A DNA stretch of 64,000 nucleotides from Prevotella sp. UBA2754 (GTDB taxonomy: Bacteria > Bacteroidota > Bacteroidia > Bacteroidales > Bacteroidaceae). Of the stretch, positions 17,391-27,372 are shown piece after piece. Every line of letters begins with the position of its first letter. The stretch's first letter is position 1. The notes beneath the pieces were generated by a model. It saw only the letters and a program-made list of their open reading frames with translations. It searched no databases and had not been told where the DNA came from. The stretch covers positions 259,300 through 323,299 of the forward strand of contig DEJG01000019.1 in assembly GCA_002353295.1 (NCBI GenBank), in the 5' to 3' direction. Both the position numbers and the translations under genes were made by a program.

Positions 17391-20177
17391 GTGAGAAAAA
17401 ATACACTCATCCTGATGTTGCTCTTCGTCCTCAGTTTTGTGTGGGCGGAGATGCCTCGTCTGCGCTTTCCTCAAAGCGAAGATGACAAGGATAGTATGTC
17501 CGTGGATACCACGAAGATGGACTCTCTGCAATTGGCTATTTTCAAGCATAATCAAGCTGTAGATGACTCACTAAAGGCTGATAGTATCAACCGTCAGCGC
17601 AAGAATGGTATTGATGCCCCTGTCGCATATCAGGCTGATGACTCGATGACTTATGAAGGTGCTTCGGGTATTGCTCGCTTGTTTGGTAATGCGCAGGTGA
17701 AATACCAAGACATGGATCTGCAAAGCGAACAGATTTATATGCAGATGGATTCTAGCCTCGTGCATGCAACAGGAGCACGTGATACTACAGGTGAGAAATA
17801 TGGTACACCTATATTTAAAATGGGTAGTGACACCTATGAGAGTGACACGATGGCTTTTAACTTCAAGACGAAGAAAGGTCTGATACAAAATGTGTATACT
17901 CAGCAGGACGATGGTTTTATGGTTTCGGAAATTTCGAAGCGTAATGATAAGGGAGAGCTCTTCCTGCAACATGGACGATATACCACCTGCGACGAACCTC
18001 ACCCTGATTTTTATATCGCTCTTTCGAGAGCCAAAGTGCGCCCTGGTAAGGATGTTGTATTCGGTCCTGCTTATCTGGTGGTTGCTGATGTTCCTTTGCC
18101 ATTTGCTATTCCTTATGGCTTCTTCCCCTTTACTAAGAGTTATTCTTCAGGTTTTATCATGCCTACTTATGGTGACGAGACTTCGCGAGGCTTCTATCTG
18201 AGAGATGGCGGTTACTATTTTGCTGTAAGCGATAAGTGGGACTTAAAACTCTTGGGTGAGATATATACCAAAGGGTCGTGGGGAATTTCGGCAGCTACTA
18301 ACTATCGCAAACGCTATCGGTATAGTGGTTCGTTCTATGCCAGTTTCCAGAACTCAGTGACAGGCGAAAAGAATATGCCTGACTATGTTAAATCTACTAG
18401 TTTCAAGATACAATGGAGTCATCGCCAGGATCCGAAGGCTAATCCTTACTCTTCACTTTCAGCCAGTGTGAATTTTGCAACTACGAGTTACGAGCCTAAT
18501 AACCTGAACTCGATGTATAATCCACAGGCTAGAACCCAATCGACACGTACGAGTTCGGTTAGTTGGAGTACGACGTTCTCAAGCATCGGCATGTCGCTTA
18601 GTTCGACAGTGAACCTCAACCAGAATATGCGTGACTCTACCATCGGAATGACGCTACCTGACCTGAATGTCTCGATAGCGCGTTTCTATCCTTTCAAGCG
18701 TAAGCATGCAGTAGGAAAGGAACGTTGGTACGAAAAGATATCGATGAGCTATACAGGACAGTTGAGTAACTCTATTTCGACCAAGGAAGACAAACTATTG
18801 CATTCCAGTTTGTCTAAAGACTGGCGCAATGGTATGAAACATACTATACCTATCTCTGGAAACTTCACGCTGTTCGGCTATCTGAATGTCAATCCATCAT
18901 TTACTTTCACCGATCGTATGTACACCCAAAAGTATAAGCGCTCGTGGGATGAGGATCATCAGAAAGAGGTCATAGATACCGTGACAGGATTCCACAATGT
19001 CTATGATTGGAATTTTGCATTGTCAGCTTCAACTACCTTGTATGGTTTCTATGTGCCCAGTCGAAAGATATTCGGTGATAAGATTCAAGCTATCCGGCAT
19101 GTGTTTACCCCCACGGTAAGTTTCAGTTATGCTCCAGACTTCAGTGCAGATCGCTACGGCTATTACGATACCTATACAAAGGTAGATGCTAACGGTAATG
19201 TGTCATTGGTACAGTATTCACCTTATCAGGGAACACTCTATGGTGTTCCGGGAAAGGGAAAGACGGGGCGTATCACTTGGGATATCAAGAATAATATTGA
19301 GATGAAAATCAAGAGTGACGACGACTCTACTGGATTCAAGAAAATCAGTATCATTGATGAACTGGGAGCCTCGATGTCGTATAACTTTGCAGCGGCAGAA
19401 CGTCCATGGAGTGACCTGTCTACCCGTTTACGATTGAAACTGTCGAAGAGTTACACGTTGAATCTGAATGCCGTTTTCGCAACCTATGCCTATGAGGTTG
19501 ACTCTGTGGGAGGGCGTCCCTATATTGGTAACCGTACAGAATATAGTAAGGGACGCTTTGGACGATTCCAAGGAATTTCGCAAAACCTGAATTATACGCT
19601 TGATAATAAGAAAGTGGCTAACTTTTTCAAGTGGCTTCGGGGTGAACGTGTGAAAAAAGACGATAAAGACAAGAATAAAGGCAGTAATGACGGATATGAC
19701 AGTGGAGTAGAGACCAATATCGATGATAAGATGGAGGCAGGAAAACATGGAGCTCGTAAGGAAGGTGCGGGTAAGGCTGAAACTGACGAAGATGGATATA
19801 TGTTGTTCAATGTGCCATGGTCGTTGAGTTTCGGATATGGTATTACGATGCGCGAGAATACTGGTGGCTCCTTCAATTATGACACGATGCGCTATCCCTA
19901 TAAGTTTACGCAGAACTTGAATGTAGCAGGTAATGTTCGTATCTCAGATGGATGGAACATTTCGTTCTCGTCAGGTTACGATTTCGATCAACATAAGATA
20001 TCCATGACTACAGCTTCGCTTTCGCGTGACCTGCATTGCTTCAATATGTCATGTTCGGTAGTGTTGGCACCTTATACCAGTTACAATTTCTCCTTCCGAT
20101 GCAATGCCGCTACACTGACTGATGCGCTGAAATATGATAAACGTAGCAGTTATTCGAATGCGGTGCAGTGGTATTAA
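17391..20177 (+). CDS. lptD: LPS-assembly outer membrane protein LptD-like
   Basis: The 928-residue protein has a signal peptide, an N-terminal OstA/LptA-like jellyroll (about residues 60-230, with GNAQVKYQDMDLQSEQIYM), and a large C-terminal beta-barrel. This is the LptD architecture that inserts lipopolysaccharide into the outer leaflet with LptE. A Lys/Asp-rich loop interrupts the barrel near residues 755-795. The GTG at 17391 gives a good signal peptide (VRKNTLILMLLFVLSFVWA). An ATG at 17415 is the alternative if the mRNA is not leaderless. It converges with the antiporter gene, 15 bp apart. Confidence 0.82.
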   Translation: MRKNTLILMLLFVLSFVWAEMPRLRFPQSEDDKDSMSVDTTKMDSLQLAIFKHNQAVDDSLKADSINRQRKNGIDAPVAYQADDSMTYEGASGIARLFGNAQVKYQDMDLQSEQIYMQMDSSLVHATGARDTTGEKYGTPIFKMGSDTYESDTMAFNFKTKKGLIQNVYTQQDDGFMVSEISKRNDKGELFLQHGRYTTCDEPHPDFYIALSRAKVRPGKDVVFGPAYLVVADVPLPFAIPYGFFPFTKSYSSGFIMPTYGDETSRGFYLRDGGYYFAVSDKWDLKLLGEIYTKGSWGISAATNYRKRYRYSGSFYASFQNSVTGEKNMPDYVKSTSFKIQWSHRQDPKANPYSSLSASVNFATTSYEPNNLNSMYNPQARTQSTRTSSVSWSTTFSSIGMSLSSTVNLNQNMRDSTIGMTLPDLNVSIARFYPFKRKHAVGKERWYEKISMSYTGQLSNSISTKEDKLLHSSLSKDWRNGMKHTIPISGNFTLFGYLNVNPSFTFTDRMYTQKYKRSWDEDHQKEVIDTVTGFHNVYDWNFALSASTTLYGFYVPSRKIFGDKIQAIRHVFTPTVSFSYAPDFSADRYGYYDTYTKVDANGNVSLVQYSPYQGTLYGVPGKGKTGRITWDIKNNIEMKIKSDDDSTGFKKISIIDELGASMSYNFAAAERPWSDLSTRLRLKLSKSYTLNLNAVFATYAYEVDSVGGRPYIGNRTEYSKGRFGRFQGISQNLNYTLDNKKVANFFKWLRGERVKKDDKDKNKGSNDGYDSGVETNIDDKMEAGKHGARKEGAGKAETDEDGYMLFNVPWSLSFGYGITMRENTGGSFNYDTMRYPYKFTQNLNVAGNVRISDGWNISFSSGYDFDQHKISMTTASLSRDLHCFNMSCSVVLAPYTSYNFSFRCNAATLTDALKYDKRSSYSNAVQWY

Positions 20178-20192
20178 TGCATTTTTATATTC

Positions 20193-22451
20193 CTAAGCGT
20201 TTAAAAGGGCTTGTAAGGCTTCCTCTTCACCTACGATCCAAAGAATATCGCCTTCTTGGAATTTGCGAAGTGGGCTGACGTGTGAAAGATTCTCCTTGCC
20301 TTCTTCCAATCCTACAACCATACAGCTATATACGTCGCGAATTCCACTCTCTATCAAGTTCTTGCCAATAAACGGGCTGTCGACTCCGATAATCATCTGA
20401 CGTAATTTCATCTCGCGATCTTCCAAGTGTAGGTCATCACCTATAACCTCACTCTCAACAGCCACTCTGAATTTTGCCAATTGTTCATCACTACCAATCA
20501 CTTCCAGCTTGTCGCCTGGGAAGATGATGTAATCGCCGTCTGGGATGTTCAGTCGATGGTTGGCACGTAGGATACTCGTGATATGAATACCATATTTCTT
20601 GCCAAGATTCAGCTGTTTAAGGGTAGACCCCATCCACATCGTGTCCATAGGGATGTCGAAAACGGCAATATGCACATCGCGATCCAGGAGTTTCCCTTCA
20701 TAAAGGGGACGTTTCTTACCGTGCACTTGTGCCTCTATGTCGCGACTGCGGAGATTGAGGATAAAGAGTCGTTCCAGTAGGATGCTGTGCTGTTTAATAG
20801 AGCGTGACACAACAATCAGTATGACTACAATGATGCCAATCGTTATCATTACAGCACTGGAGAAACGACTCAGACGATGACAGATGTAGAAAATGAAATT
20901 GACTGCAATTACCGCTCTGACAAAGATGGTGAAAAGCAGGGGCAGGTGGTTAACATTGCTTTCGGCCCACAGCGCTTTCCACTCTTCACTACGATTCTTC
21001 TTCATCACCATAGCACGCAAGAATGGGGCAATGAGGATAATGGTGAGTATGCCTGTGATGGCATTGCCGTACCAGCGTAGTTCTTGACCAGGTAATATCC
21101 TGTGCATGATAGGCAGGAAGAAGGTGAACATCACCGTAATCATAGCAGTAGAAAGGATAGAATAAACGACAGTATTAATCGTCATCTGAGTAAGCAGCTT
21201 CTTCCATTTACTCTGCTCTTTGCTATTTGGATGACTCATCGAGAGATGGTTGAGCAACTTGATAAGCTTATTGGGTAGGCGGCGCTCCAGACTGTTGTAG
21301 GCTGGGGTGGCAAGACGTATCATATAAGGTGTCAGGAAGGTGGTAATGACAGATACTGCTACTACAACAGGATAAAGGAAATCGCTGATAACGCCCAGTG
21401 ACAGACCCAATGACGCGATGATGAAAGAGAATTCACCGATCTGTGCCATTGAAAAGCCACACCGCATGGCTGACTTGAGTGATTCTCCTCCCAGCATAAA
21501 GGCAAAAGACCCGAAGACACTTTGTCCGATGATGATAGTCATTACCAGTGCCAGAATAGGCCAAGCATATTCTACAAGAATCTTGGGGTCGACCAGCATA
21601 CCTACTGATACGAAGAAGATGGCACCGAAAAGATTCTTAACGGGTTCTACCAATTTTTCGATACGTTCGGCCTCAATGGTCTCGGCCAAAATGCTGCCCA
21701 TAATGAAAGCTCCGAAGGCGGACGAGAAACCCACCTTTGTTGAGAATACAGCCATCGCGCAACACAGACCTAAGGATACGACGAGCAATACCTCAGGGGT
21801 AATCAGACTGCGTACCTTGCGTAAAAACTGAGGGATGGCAAAGATACCCACCACAAGCCAGAGTACAAGAAAAAAGCCAATCTTAAGGATTGATCCCAAC
21901 ATTTCTCCACTATCGGGATTATTGCCACTGGCTATAGCGCTTAGCATCACCATCATCACGATTGCCAGTATGTCTTCGAGTATCAGTACACTCATTACAA
22001 GACCAGCAAACTGTTGTTGGCGCAAACCTAGATCATCGAAGGCTTTGTAGATAATCGTCGTCGAACTCATGGCCAGCATACCGCCTAAGAAGATGCAGTC
22101 CATCTTGCCCCATCCAAATAACTGCCCTATCATCACGCCCAGAAGCGACATGAAGAAGATAATCGTGATGGTGGATATAACAGGTGATGCACCCATCTTC
22201 AGAATTTTCTTAAAAGAGAAGTCTAGGCCTAGTGAGAACAAAAGGAACATCACACCTATGTCGGCCCACAAGTGAATACTCTCCATATCAACTACGGATG
22301 CGGTAATGGGCATGTGAGGACTCACGACGAAGCCTGCTACAATATATCCCAATACCAAAGGCTGTTTCAACTTTTTGAAAATCAACGTCACGATACCTGC
22401 TGATATTAGAATGTAGGCTAAGTCATTGATAAGATGTGGTAATTCGGCCAT
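20193..22451 (-). CDS. Monovalent cation:proton antiporter-2 (KefB/CPA2) with TrkA-C domains
   Basis: The 752-residue protein has an N-terminal Na_H_exchanger domain of about 12 helices, with the CPA2 signatures GYIVAGFVVSPH, LFSLGLDFSFKKI and ISSTT-like MSSTTIIYKAF. Four more helices follow (about residues 410-560), then two TrkA-C/RCK_C regulatory domains (IPDGDYIIFPGDKLEVIG, and FQEGDILWIVGEEEAL). There is no NAD-binding RCK_N domain, unlike E. coli KefB. It probably exchanges K+ or Na+ for protons; the ion is not deducible. Confidence 0.88.
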   Translation of the reverse strand: MAELPHLINDLAYILISAGIVTLIFKKLKQPLVLGYIVAGFVVSPHMPITASVVDMESIHLWADIGVMFLLFSLGLDFSFKKILKMGASPVISTITIIFFMSLLGVMIGQLFGWGKMDCIFLGGMLAMSSTTIIYKAFDDLGLRQQQFAGLVMSVLILEDILAIVMMVMLSAIASGNNPDSGEMLGSILKIGFFLVLWLVVGIFAIPQFLRKVRSLITPEVLLVVSLGLCCAMAVFSTKVGFSSAFGAFIMGSILAETIEAERIEKLVEPVKNLFGAIFFVSVGMLVDPKILVEYAWPILALVMTIIIGQSVFGSFAFMLGGESLKSAMRCGFSMAQIGEFSFIIASLGLSLGVISDFLYPVVVAVSVITTFLTPYMIRLATPAYNSLERRLPNKLIKLLNHLSMSHPNSKEQSKWKKLLTQMTINTVVYSILSTAMITVMFTFFLPIMHRILPGQELRWYGNAITGILTIILIAPFLRAMVMKKNRSEEWKALWAESNVNHLPLLFTIFVRAVIAVNFIFYICHRLSRFSSAVMITIGIIVVILIVVSRSIKQHSILLERLFILNLRSRDIEAQVHGKKRPLYEGKLLDRDVHIAVFDIPMDTMWMGSTLKQLNLGKKYGIHITSILRANHRLNIPDGDYIIFPGDKLEVIGSDEQLAKFRVAVESEVIGDDLHLEDREMKLRQMIIGVDSPFIGKNLIESGIRDVYSCMVVGLEEGKENLSHVSPLRKFQEGDILWIVGEEEALQALLNA

Positions 22452-22466
22452 GAGAAATTGTATTTT

Positions 22467-22715
22467 TTATTCTGTTTGTTGTTTGGGTTGAAAAGTGAAT
22501 TGTATGTTTGTTGCCTTGTGGATGGTCACAATGGCAATAATTTCTATTGCGTAAGCTATCATGACAACATAGATTAACAGAAAGGAATGAAACTCAATGA
22601 AAAGATACGCAAAGCATGGCTTCCTTCTGCTATCATGCTTTCATCAGAAGCTCCGAAGAACTGTGTGAGTGATTGCTGCCACGATGATGATAAACAGTCC
22701 ACTCCGCTTTTTCAT
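22467..22715 (-). pseudogene. Small remnant of a MATE-family efflux protein
   Basis: The 275-bp gap between the antiporter and pepT contains three consecutive coding pieces in different frames on the minus strand. The first is MKKRSGLFIIIVAAITH. The second is FFGASDESMIAEGSHALRIF, which recalls the middle of MATE transporters. The third is IYVVMIAYAIEIIAIVTIHK, ending in a normal stop at 22467. Two frameshifts and a large deletion would explain it. The family call rests on one short segment. Confidence 0.4.
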
Positions 22716-22726
22716 ACTTCCTGTAA

Positions 22727-23953
22727 TTACTGATTATATCCTGCTGTCAGTTCACAGATCTTGACGATGACCTGCATCGCCTTTTGCATAGTCTGTATGG
22801 ATACAAACTCGTAAGGACCGTGGAAATTGACGCCTCCAGCAAAAATATTGGGGCAGGGTAGTCCTTTAAATGAGAGCTGGGCTCCGTCAGTGCCACCACG
22901 TATGGGTTTTACTTTCGGCGATACACCAACTTCTTGCATGGCCTTCAGCACCACGTCAATCACGTGCATGTTCTCAGGCTCAATCTTCTCCTTCATGTTG
23001 TAGTATTGATCCTTGATGTTGGCTGTAACGGTGTCTTCCCCATAGCGCTCATTCATCTGTTCGACACAGCGTTGGATAAAACGCTTACGATCTTCAAAGT
23101 GTTCCCTGTCGTGGTCACGGATGATATAGGTCAGTTTAGCCTGCTCGATGTTCGACTGGATACCCAATAGATGATAAAATCCTTGATAGGCCTCAGTAGT
23201 CTCGGGGGTCTCATCTTCTGGCAGCATTTTCGCAAATTCGGCAGCTAAGGCATTGGCATTTATCATTTTGCCTTTGGCATAACCTGGGTGTACGCTGACG
23301 CCCTTAATGGTGATTTTAGCTGATGCCGCGTTGAAGTTCTCAAACTCCAGTTCTCCAAGGTCACCGCCATCCATCGTGTAAGCCCATTGACATCCGAATT
23401 TTTCAACATCGAAGTGATGAGCTCCCATGCCGATTTCCTCATCGGGATTAAAGGCAATACGAATCTTTCCGTGTTTGATTTCCCGGTGTTCCTGCAGATA
23501 GACCATAGCTTGTATGATTTCTGCGATGCCAGCCTTGTCGTCGGCACCCAGAAGAGTAGTACCGTCTGTCACTATCAGGTCTTCACCCACATGCCTAAGG
23601 AGTTCAGGGAATTTACTTGGACTACTGATGATACCTTCCGACAGCAGGATGTCGGAACCGTCATAGTTGCTGACAATCTGGGCTTTCACGTCAGCTCCGC
23701 TGCAATCGGGCGATGTGTCATAGTGGGAGATAAAACCGATAGTGGGGATGTCGCCCTTGACATTCGCTTTCAGCGTGGCATAGATATAGCCTTGTTCGTC
23801 GAGTTCCACATCGTCGAGTCCCTCGCGCTCAAGTTCTTTCTTCAGGAATTCTGCAAAAACTAGTTGTTTCTGAGTGCTAGGCACCGAGTCGCTGTCTTCA
23901 GCTGACTGGGTGTCGAATTTTGTGTAGTTTATAAATCGTTCAGTGATGTTCAT
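22727..23953 (-). CDS. pepT: Peptidase T (tripeptide aminopeptidase)
   Basis: The cytoplasmic M20B metallopeptidase removes the N-terminal residue of tripeptides. Zinc ligands and catalytic residues are in place: [38 protein letters not shown] and, near the end, [19 protein letters not shown] with NFHGPYE. The 408-residue length equals the E. coli enzyme. Its leader is made of 7-bp AATTCTC repeats (23956-23990). Confidence 0.96.
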   Translation of the reverse strand: MNITERFINYTKFDTQSAEDSDSVPSTQKQLVFAEFLKKELEREGLDDVELDEQGYIYATLKANVKGDIPTIGFISHYDTSPDCSGADVKAQIVSNYDGSDILLSEGIISSPSKFPELLRHVGEDLIVTDGTTLLGADDKAGIAEIIQAMVYLQEHREIKHGKIRIAFNPDEEIGMGAHHFDVEKFGCQWAYTMDGGDLGELEFENFNAASAKITIKGVSVHPGYAKGKMINANALAAEFAKMLPEDETPETTEAYQGFYHLLGIQSNIEQAKLTYIIRDHDREHFEDRKRFIQRCVEQMNERYGEDTVTANIKDQYYNMKEKIEPENMHVIDVVLKAMQEVGVSPKVKPIRGGTDGAQLSFKGLPCPNIFAGGVNFHGPYEFVSIQTMQKAMQVIVKICELTAGYNQ

Positions 23954-23955
23954 TT

Positions 23956-23990
23956 AATTCTCAATTCTCAATTCTCAACTCTCAACTCAC
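23956..23990. repeat. Heptanucleotide repeat, 5 units
   Basis: Three units of AATTCTC, one AACTCTC and a partial fifth lie between pepT and the GH5 gene. They run into the last codon region of the GH5 gene and form the pepT leader. Confidence 0.8.
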
Positions 23991-25102
23991 TTCCCCATCA
24001 AAAGGTCAACCTGTGGCTTATCCTTGAAACAGTCGCGTTGCTGATCCCAGAAACCGAAGTCGGCATCATAACACCAAGTGGTCCAAGCGATATTAAACTC
24101 ATTGAATACAGTAAGCATATCCTTCATCCACTGGTAACCCATCTCTCGGTCTGTCTTCTCGTAGATACCCCATTCGCCGCAGAACAGCTGCAAACCGTAT
24201 TTCTTAGCGACTGCAATGGCATCTTTGAAGTCTTCGCGAATCTTGTTGATGTCCCATACCTGTTCCGTATATTGTTTCAGTTCGGGTTTTATCTCGTCGG
24301 GGGCAGCATCGTAGTCCTCTTTCGACACCATGATACCAGGATAGTGAATCTTGCCCTTATACTTGCCGATAGGTGTCCACCATGCATGGTTGTGGGTCAG
24401 TAACATGGGGTTGTAATAGTGGAACGACAGTACGATATTTTTGTCGCCTTCGGGCACCTTCAGATATTTCATTGTCTCGTAGCCCTGCCAGCGGTTCGAA
24501 CCTACCACCAGTGTGCGCTGTGGTTCCACCTTGCGGAGAGCCTTATGCACCTTGGCCACCAGCTTGTTCCACTGCTCATGTTCGTCTGCCACAGGCTCGT
24601 TCATAAACTCATAGGCCACCCAGTCGGTGCTATAGCCTTTGAGCGCATCCGACAGTTGATACCAGAGGTTGATCAAGTCTTGCTGCGACTTTTCAGAAGT
24701 AAACAGCGTATTGGCAGCTCCTTGTCCCTCGTTTACTGCATTAAAATAGTGAGAACGGATGATATGCAAGTCTACGATGGCTCGTAGTTCGTATTTGCGA
24801 GCCCAATCCAAAGCATTGGTCAGCAGTGTCCAGGCTTCAGGCAGTTTGTTGCCCTGTTCGTCCCAGAACTGTACTTCGTCAATAGGGATACGTACGAAAT
24901 CGAAGCCTAATTTCTTGAGGCGTGCGAAGTCTTCCTCTTGAATATGCAGACGGCGCATTTCGCCACGAGCCTCTGATTGCGACAGCCAGTGGCTGACGTT
25001 GGTGCCTCGCTTGATCTTAAAGTTGTTAGCAGTGCCAGACTGTGCCAAACATGGTGCTAATGTGATAGCCATCATGGCTAGTAGTACGAATAGTTTTTTC
25101 AT
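23987..25102 (-). CDS. Glycoside hydrolase family 5 (cellulase-type), exported
   Basis: The 371-residue protein starts with a signal peptide (MKKLFVLLAMMAITLAPCLA). The GH5 TIM barrel is recognisable from GTNVSHWLSQSEARG, then FDFVRIPIDEVQF, the acid/base Glu in YEFMNEPVADEH and the nucleophile Glu in LFCGEWGIYEK. GH5 enzymes cleave beta-1,4-glucans or mannans; the specificity is unresolved. An in-frame start 48 codons upstream is rejected because it lies beyond the promoter at 25127-25158. Confidence 0.9.
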   Translation of the reverse strand: MKKLFVLLAMMAITLAPCLAQSGTANNFKIKRGTNVSHWLSQSEARGEMRRLHIQEEDFARLKKLGFDFVRIPIDEVQFWDEQGNKLPEAWTLLTNALDWARKYELRAIVDLHIIRSHYFNAVNEGQGAANTLFTSEKSQQDLINLWYQLSDALKGYSTDWVAYEFMNEPVADEHEQWNKLVAKVHKALRKVEPQRTLVVGSNRWQGYETMKYLKVPEGDKNIVLSFHYYNPMLLTHNHAWWTPIGKYKGKIHYPGIMVSKEDYDAAPDEIKPELKQYTEQVWDINKIREDFKDAIAVAKKYGLQLFCGEWGIYEKTDREMGYQWMKDMLTVFNEFNIAWTTWCYDADFGFWDQQRDCFKDKPQVDLLMGK

Positions 25103-25126
25103 TGTTTTTTTATTGTATAATTTTTG

Positions 25127-25158
25127 CAAAGATACGATGAAGTATGGAAATAACCAAA
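25127..25158 (-). promoter_or_regulatory. Promoter of the GH5 gene
   Basis: On the minus strand TTTG (25155-25158), 20 bp, TATCTTTG (25127-25134) followed by CA. It decides the GH5 start at 25102. Confidence 0.8.
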
Positions 25159-25208
25159 TCTTATTTGAAAATAATGTATATAAAAGCAAGAAAATCCGAA
25201 AATTTGTG

Positions 25209-25216
25209 TATTTTTG
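25209..25216 (+). promoter_or_regulatory. -7 box upstream of the DUF2461 gene
   Basis: TATTTTTG followed by CAGG, 20 nt before the ATG at 25237. No convincing -33 TTTG is visible. It rules out the in-frame upstream starts. Confidence 0.55.
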
Positions 25217-25236
25217 CAGGCATATTTGGAAAGCAG

Positions 25237-25950
25237 ATGGATACAAAGAGAATACTCCAGTTTTTACGCGATGTGGCGGCCAACAACAACCGCCCTTGGT
25301 TTCAAGAGCATAAGGATGAATACGAGACCGTCAGAAGCGATTTCGAATCAATGGTGACAGAGATGATTGGACGTATAGCCCATTTTGATGACTCGGTGGC
25401 TCATCTGACAGTGAAAGATTGCACCTATCGCTTCTATCGGGATACTCGTTTCTCGTCGGACAAATCACCCTATAAACGACATTTGGGAGCGTATATATCA
25501 GCAAAAGGTAAGAAATCGCTTCATGGCGGATATTATATCCATCTGGAGCCGGGCGGATGTCTATTAGCCTGTGGCAGTTACTGGTTGCCCACCAACATTT
25601 TGACCTCGTGTCGCAACGAAATCATGGGCAACGAAGAAGAATGGTTGCGTTGTGTGGAGAATGACGAATTCTTGAAGTACTATTCCGACAACTTTGAGGC
25701 TTGTACCTATGAAGAATCGTGGCAACGCAAACAAGGGTTCGGAATGGAAAAGCTGAAAACATGCCCAGCTGGTTTTCCCCGTGATTATGAGCATGTGAAA
25801 TATCTGCGACTGAAAGACTACTGCTGTTGGCACCAAGTGAAGGACGACTTTTTTGAAGGTGACCGATGGAAGGCTAAGGCTTTGAAAATGTTTCAAGCCG
25901 CTAAGCCTATGATGGATTTTACCAACGCAGTTATAGACGATTACGAGTAA
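25237..25950 (+). CDS. DUF2461 domain protein
   Basis: The 237-residue protein has the DUF2461 pattern: NNRPWFQEHKDEYE at the N-terminus, then CTYRFYRDTRFSSDKSPYKR, GGYYIHLEPGGCLLACGSYW, and a basic C-terminal half. The family is widespread in Bacteroidetes and fungi; its function is unknown. It is a single-gene unit, divergent from the GH5 gene and closed by a terminator. Confidence 0.85.
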   Translation: MDTKRILQFLRDVAANNNRPWFQEHKDEYETVRSDFESMVTEMIGRIAHFDDSVAHLTVKDCTYRFYRDTRFSSDKSPYKRHLGAYISAKGKKSLHGGYYIHLEPGGCLLACGSYWLPTNILTSCRNEIMGNEEEWLRCVENDEFLKYYSDNFEACTYEESWQRKQGFGMEKLKTCPAGFPRDYEHVKYLRLKDYCCWHQVKDDFFEGDRWKAKALKMFQAAKPMMDFTNAVIDDYE

Positions 25951-25953
25951 GAA

Positions 25954-25979
25954 AAAAGTCAGGTGTGAGCCTGACTTTT
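25954..25979. terminator. Bidirectional hairpin terminator
   Basis: The stem AGTCAGG / CCTGACT with a 6-nt loop is flanked by an A-run and a T-run. It serves the DUF2461 gene (plus) and the Cys-rich protein gene (minus). Confidence 0.8.
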
Positions 25980-25984
25980 ATTTT

Positions 25985-26281
25985 TTATTTCTTGCAATTC
26001 TTCTTGCATTTTCCTTTGTGGGTGCAGTCTTTGCAGTTGGTCTTGCTGCAGGTCTCCTTACACTCGGTGCATTTTTTGCAGTCGGCACCACAACCAGCCT
26101 TTGCTTTTTTGTCGCAAGCCTTGTTGTCTTTTTTGTCGCAAGCCTTGGCCTTCTTGCATTCACCCTGCTTCTTCTGGCAGCACTCCTTCTGTGGTTCCTG
26201 CTTGTTGTCTTGAGCACTCACTGTGGTTGTTACACACATCATGGCCAGCATCATCATGGCCGTCATCATCATCTTTTTCAT
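25985..26281 (-). CDS. Small exported Cys/Lys-rich protein
   Basis: The 98-residue protein has a Met-rich signal peptide (MKKMMMTAMMMLAMMCVTTT, ending SAQ). The mature 70 or so residues contain 14 cysteines, mostly spaced CxxC, CxxxxC or CxxxxxC among lysines (CGADCKKCTECKETC near the middle). No family is recognised. The composition suggests metal binding or heavy disulfide bonding in the periplasm. The promoter at 26315-26322 rules out an in-frame start 12 codons upstream. It is flanked by a shared terminator. Confidence 0.75.
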   Translation of the reverse strand: MKKMMMTAMMMLAMMCVTTTVSAQDNKQEPQKECCQKKQGECKKAKACDKKDNKACDKKAKAGCGADCKKCTECKETCSKTNCKDCTHKGKCKKNCKK

Positions 26282-26314
26282 TGTCTTATATTTGTTTTTG
26301 ATTAAAAATTTCTG

Positions 26315-26322
26315 CAAAAATA
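26315..26322 (-). promoter_or_regulatory. -7 box of the Cys-rich protein gene
   Basis: On the minus strand TATTTTTG followed by CAG, 33 nt before the start codon. No clear -33 element is visible. Confidence 0.55.
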
Positions 26323-26393
26323 CTCTTTTTCATCTAAACTGCCAAGTTTTTTTTAAAAGGATTGAGAATATTTAACGGATAATACAATTATCA

Positions 26394-27353
26394 TCAACGT
26401 GTTTTTAGCTTTAAAATATCTTTATTAAAATTAAGCCCTTCGAAGAGACCGTCAACGACTTCCGGCTCATCCCATTGGCAGGTATTACGATCTAACAGTC
26501 CCATCCACCATACCAAGACCATACCGCGGCGTTTCGCTTCGCTGGCTACCAATTTGGCAAATTTGACTCGTTCTGGGGTGTTTTTCTTGTCGAATGCAGC
26601 AATCTCACCAATGATTACGGGAATGCCTATCTTGTCAAAATAGTCGGCAATACGGTTCATCACAGTCTTCGAAATGTGCTGATACTCTTCCGTGTAGACT
26701 GTTGGTTTGTTTTCTGGAAAGCAGAAGTCTTGTGGGTCATAGAAATGGCACTCGCCAATCAGGTGGTTGGGATGCACGTCGCCAGGTACTCGGTAGTTGC
26801 TTAGGGTTATGTCGCCACCATTTGCACTATAGGAAGTGATAATCAGGTTGCGATAGGCATTGTTGCCACCTGATTTACGCACCACATCCACAAAATCCTG
26901 TGCCAGCAGATTGATGGCAGTATAGTTCTCGATGCTGGTATGGTCCCAGGTCCCTTTGTTATCCAGCATTTCGTTAAATCCCTCAAAGAGCAGTCTTTCT
27001 TTGTAGTTTTTAAAGCGCTCAGCCACCTGTGTCCATATAGCTTTGAAACGTAGGCTGATTTCAGGATATTTGGATGGGTCGGCATTCAGCCAACCGTGTG
27101 TGCCAGTGTCGTGGTGGATGTTCAGAATACAATACATACCCTCGTCCATGACGTAGTCTACTATCTCGTTAACAGTAATAGCAATGTGATGGGTGATGGC
27201 AAACGGATGGAAGGTGACAAAACCGATCGCCGTCTCTTTGATGAGCAGTGGGAGATAGCAAAGCACTAACAAAAATGAAGTCAAAAAAATATACTCTGCC
27301 AAGAGCCACTCCTTGACTTGGCTCGAGCCAGATCGGGTTTTGGCTCGAGCCAA
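26394..27353 (-). pseudogene. 5'-truncated GH5 glycosidase
   Basis: From about residue 60 the frame is a clear GH5 enzyme: EIVDYVMDEGMYCILNIHHD, LLFEGFNEMLDNKGTW with the acid/base Glu, and VIIGEIAAFDKKNTPE with the nucleophile Glu. The signal peptide and the first barrel strands, including the usual VRIPVTW segment, are missing. The first 55 residues are unrelated, and the apparent start lies inside the 22-bp CTCGAG repeats. The catalytic core is intact, but without the first strands and a signal peptide it is probably a dead gene. Confidence 0.6.
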
Positions 27354-27372
27354 TGCCCGTTTTGGCTCGAGA
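27318..27372. repeat. 22-bp tandem repeat with palindromic TGGCTCGAGCCA core
   Basis: Two full 22-bp units (27318-27339, 27340-27361) and a partial third (27362-27372) each begin TTGGCTCGAG. The first two contain the 12-bp palindrome TGGCTCGAGCCA. The block is GC-rich against its surroundings and sits at the broken end of the GH5 remnant. Confidence 0.85.
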
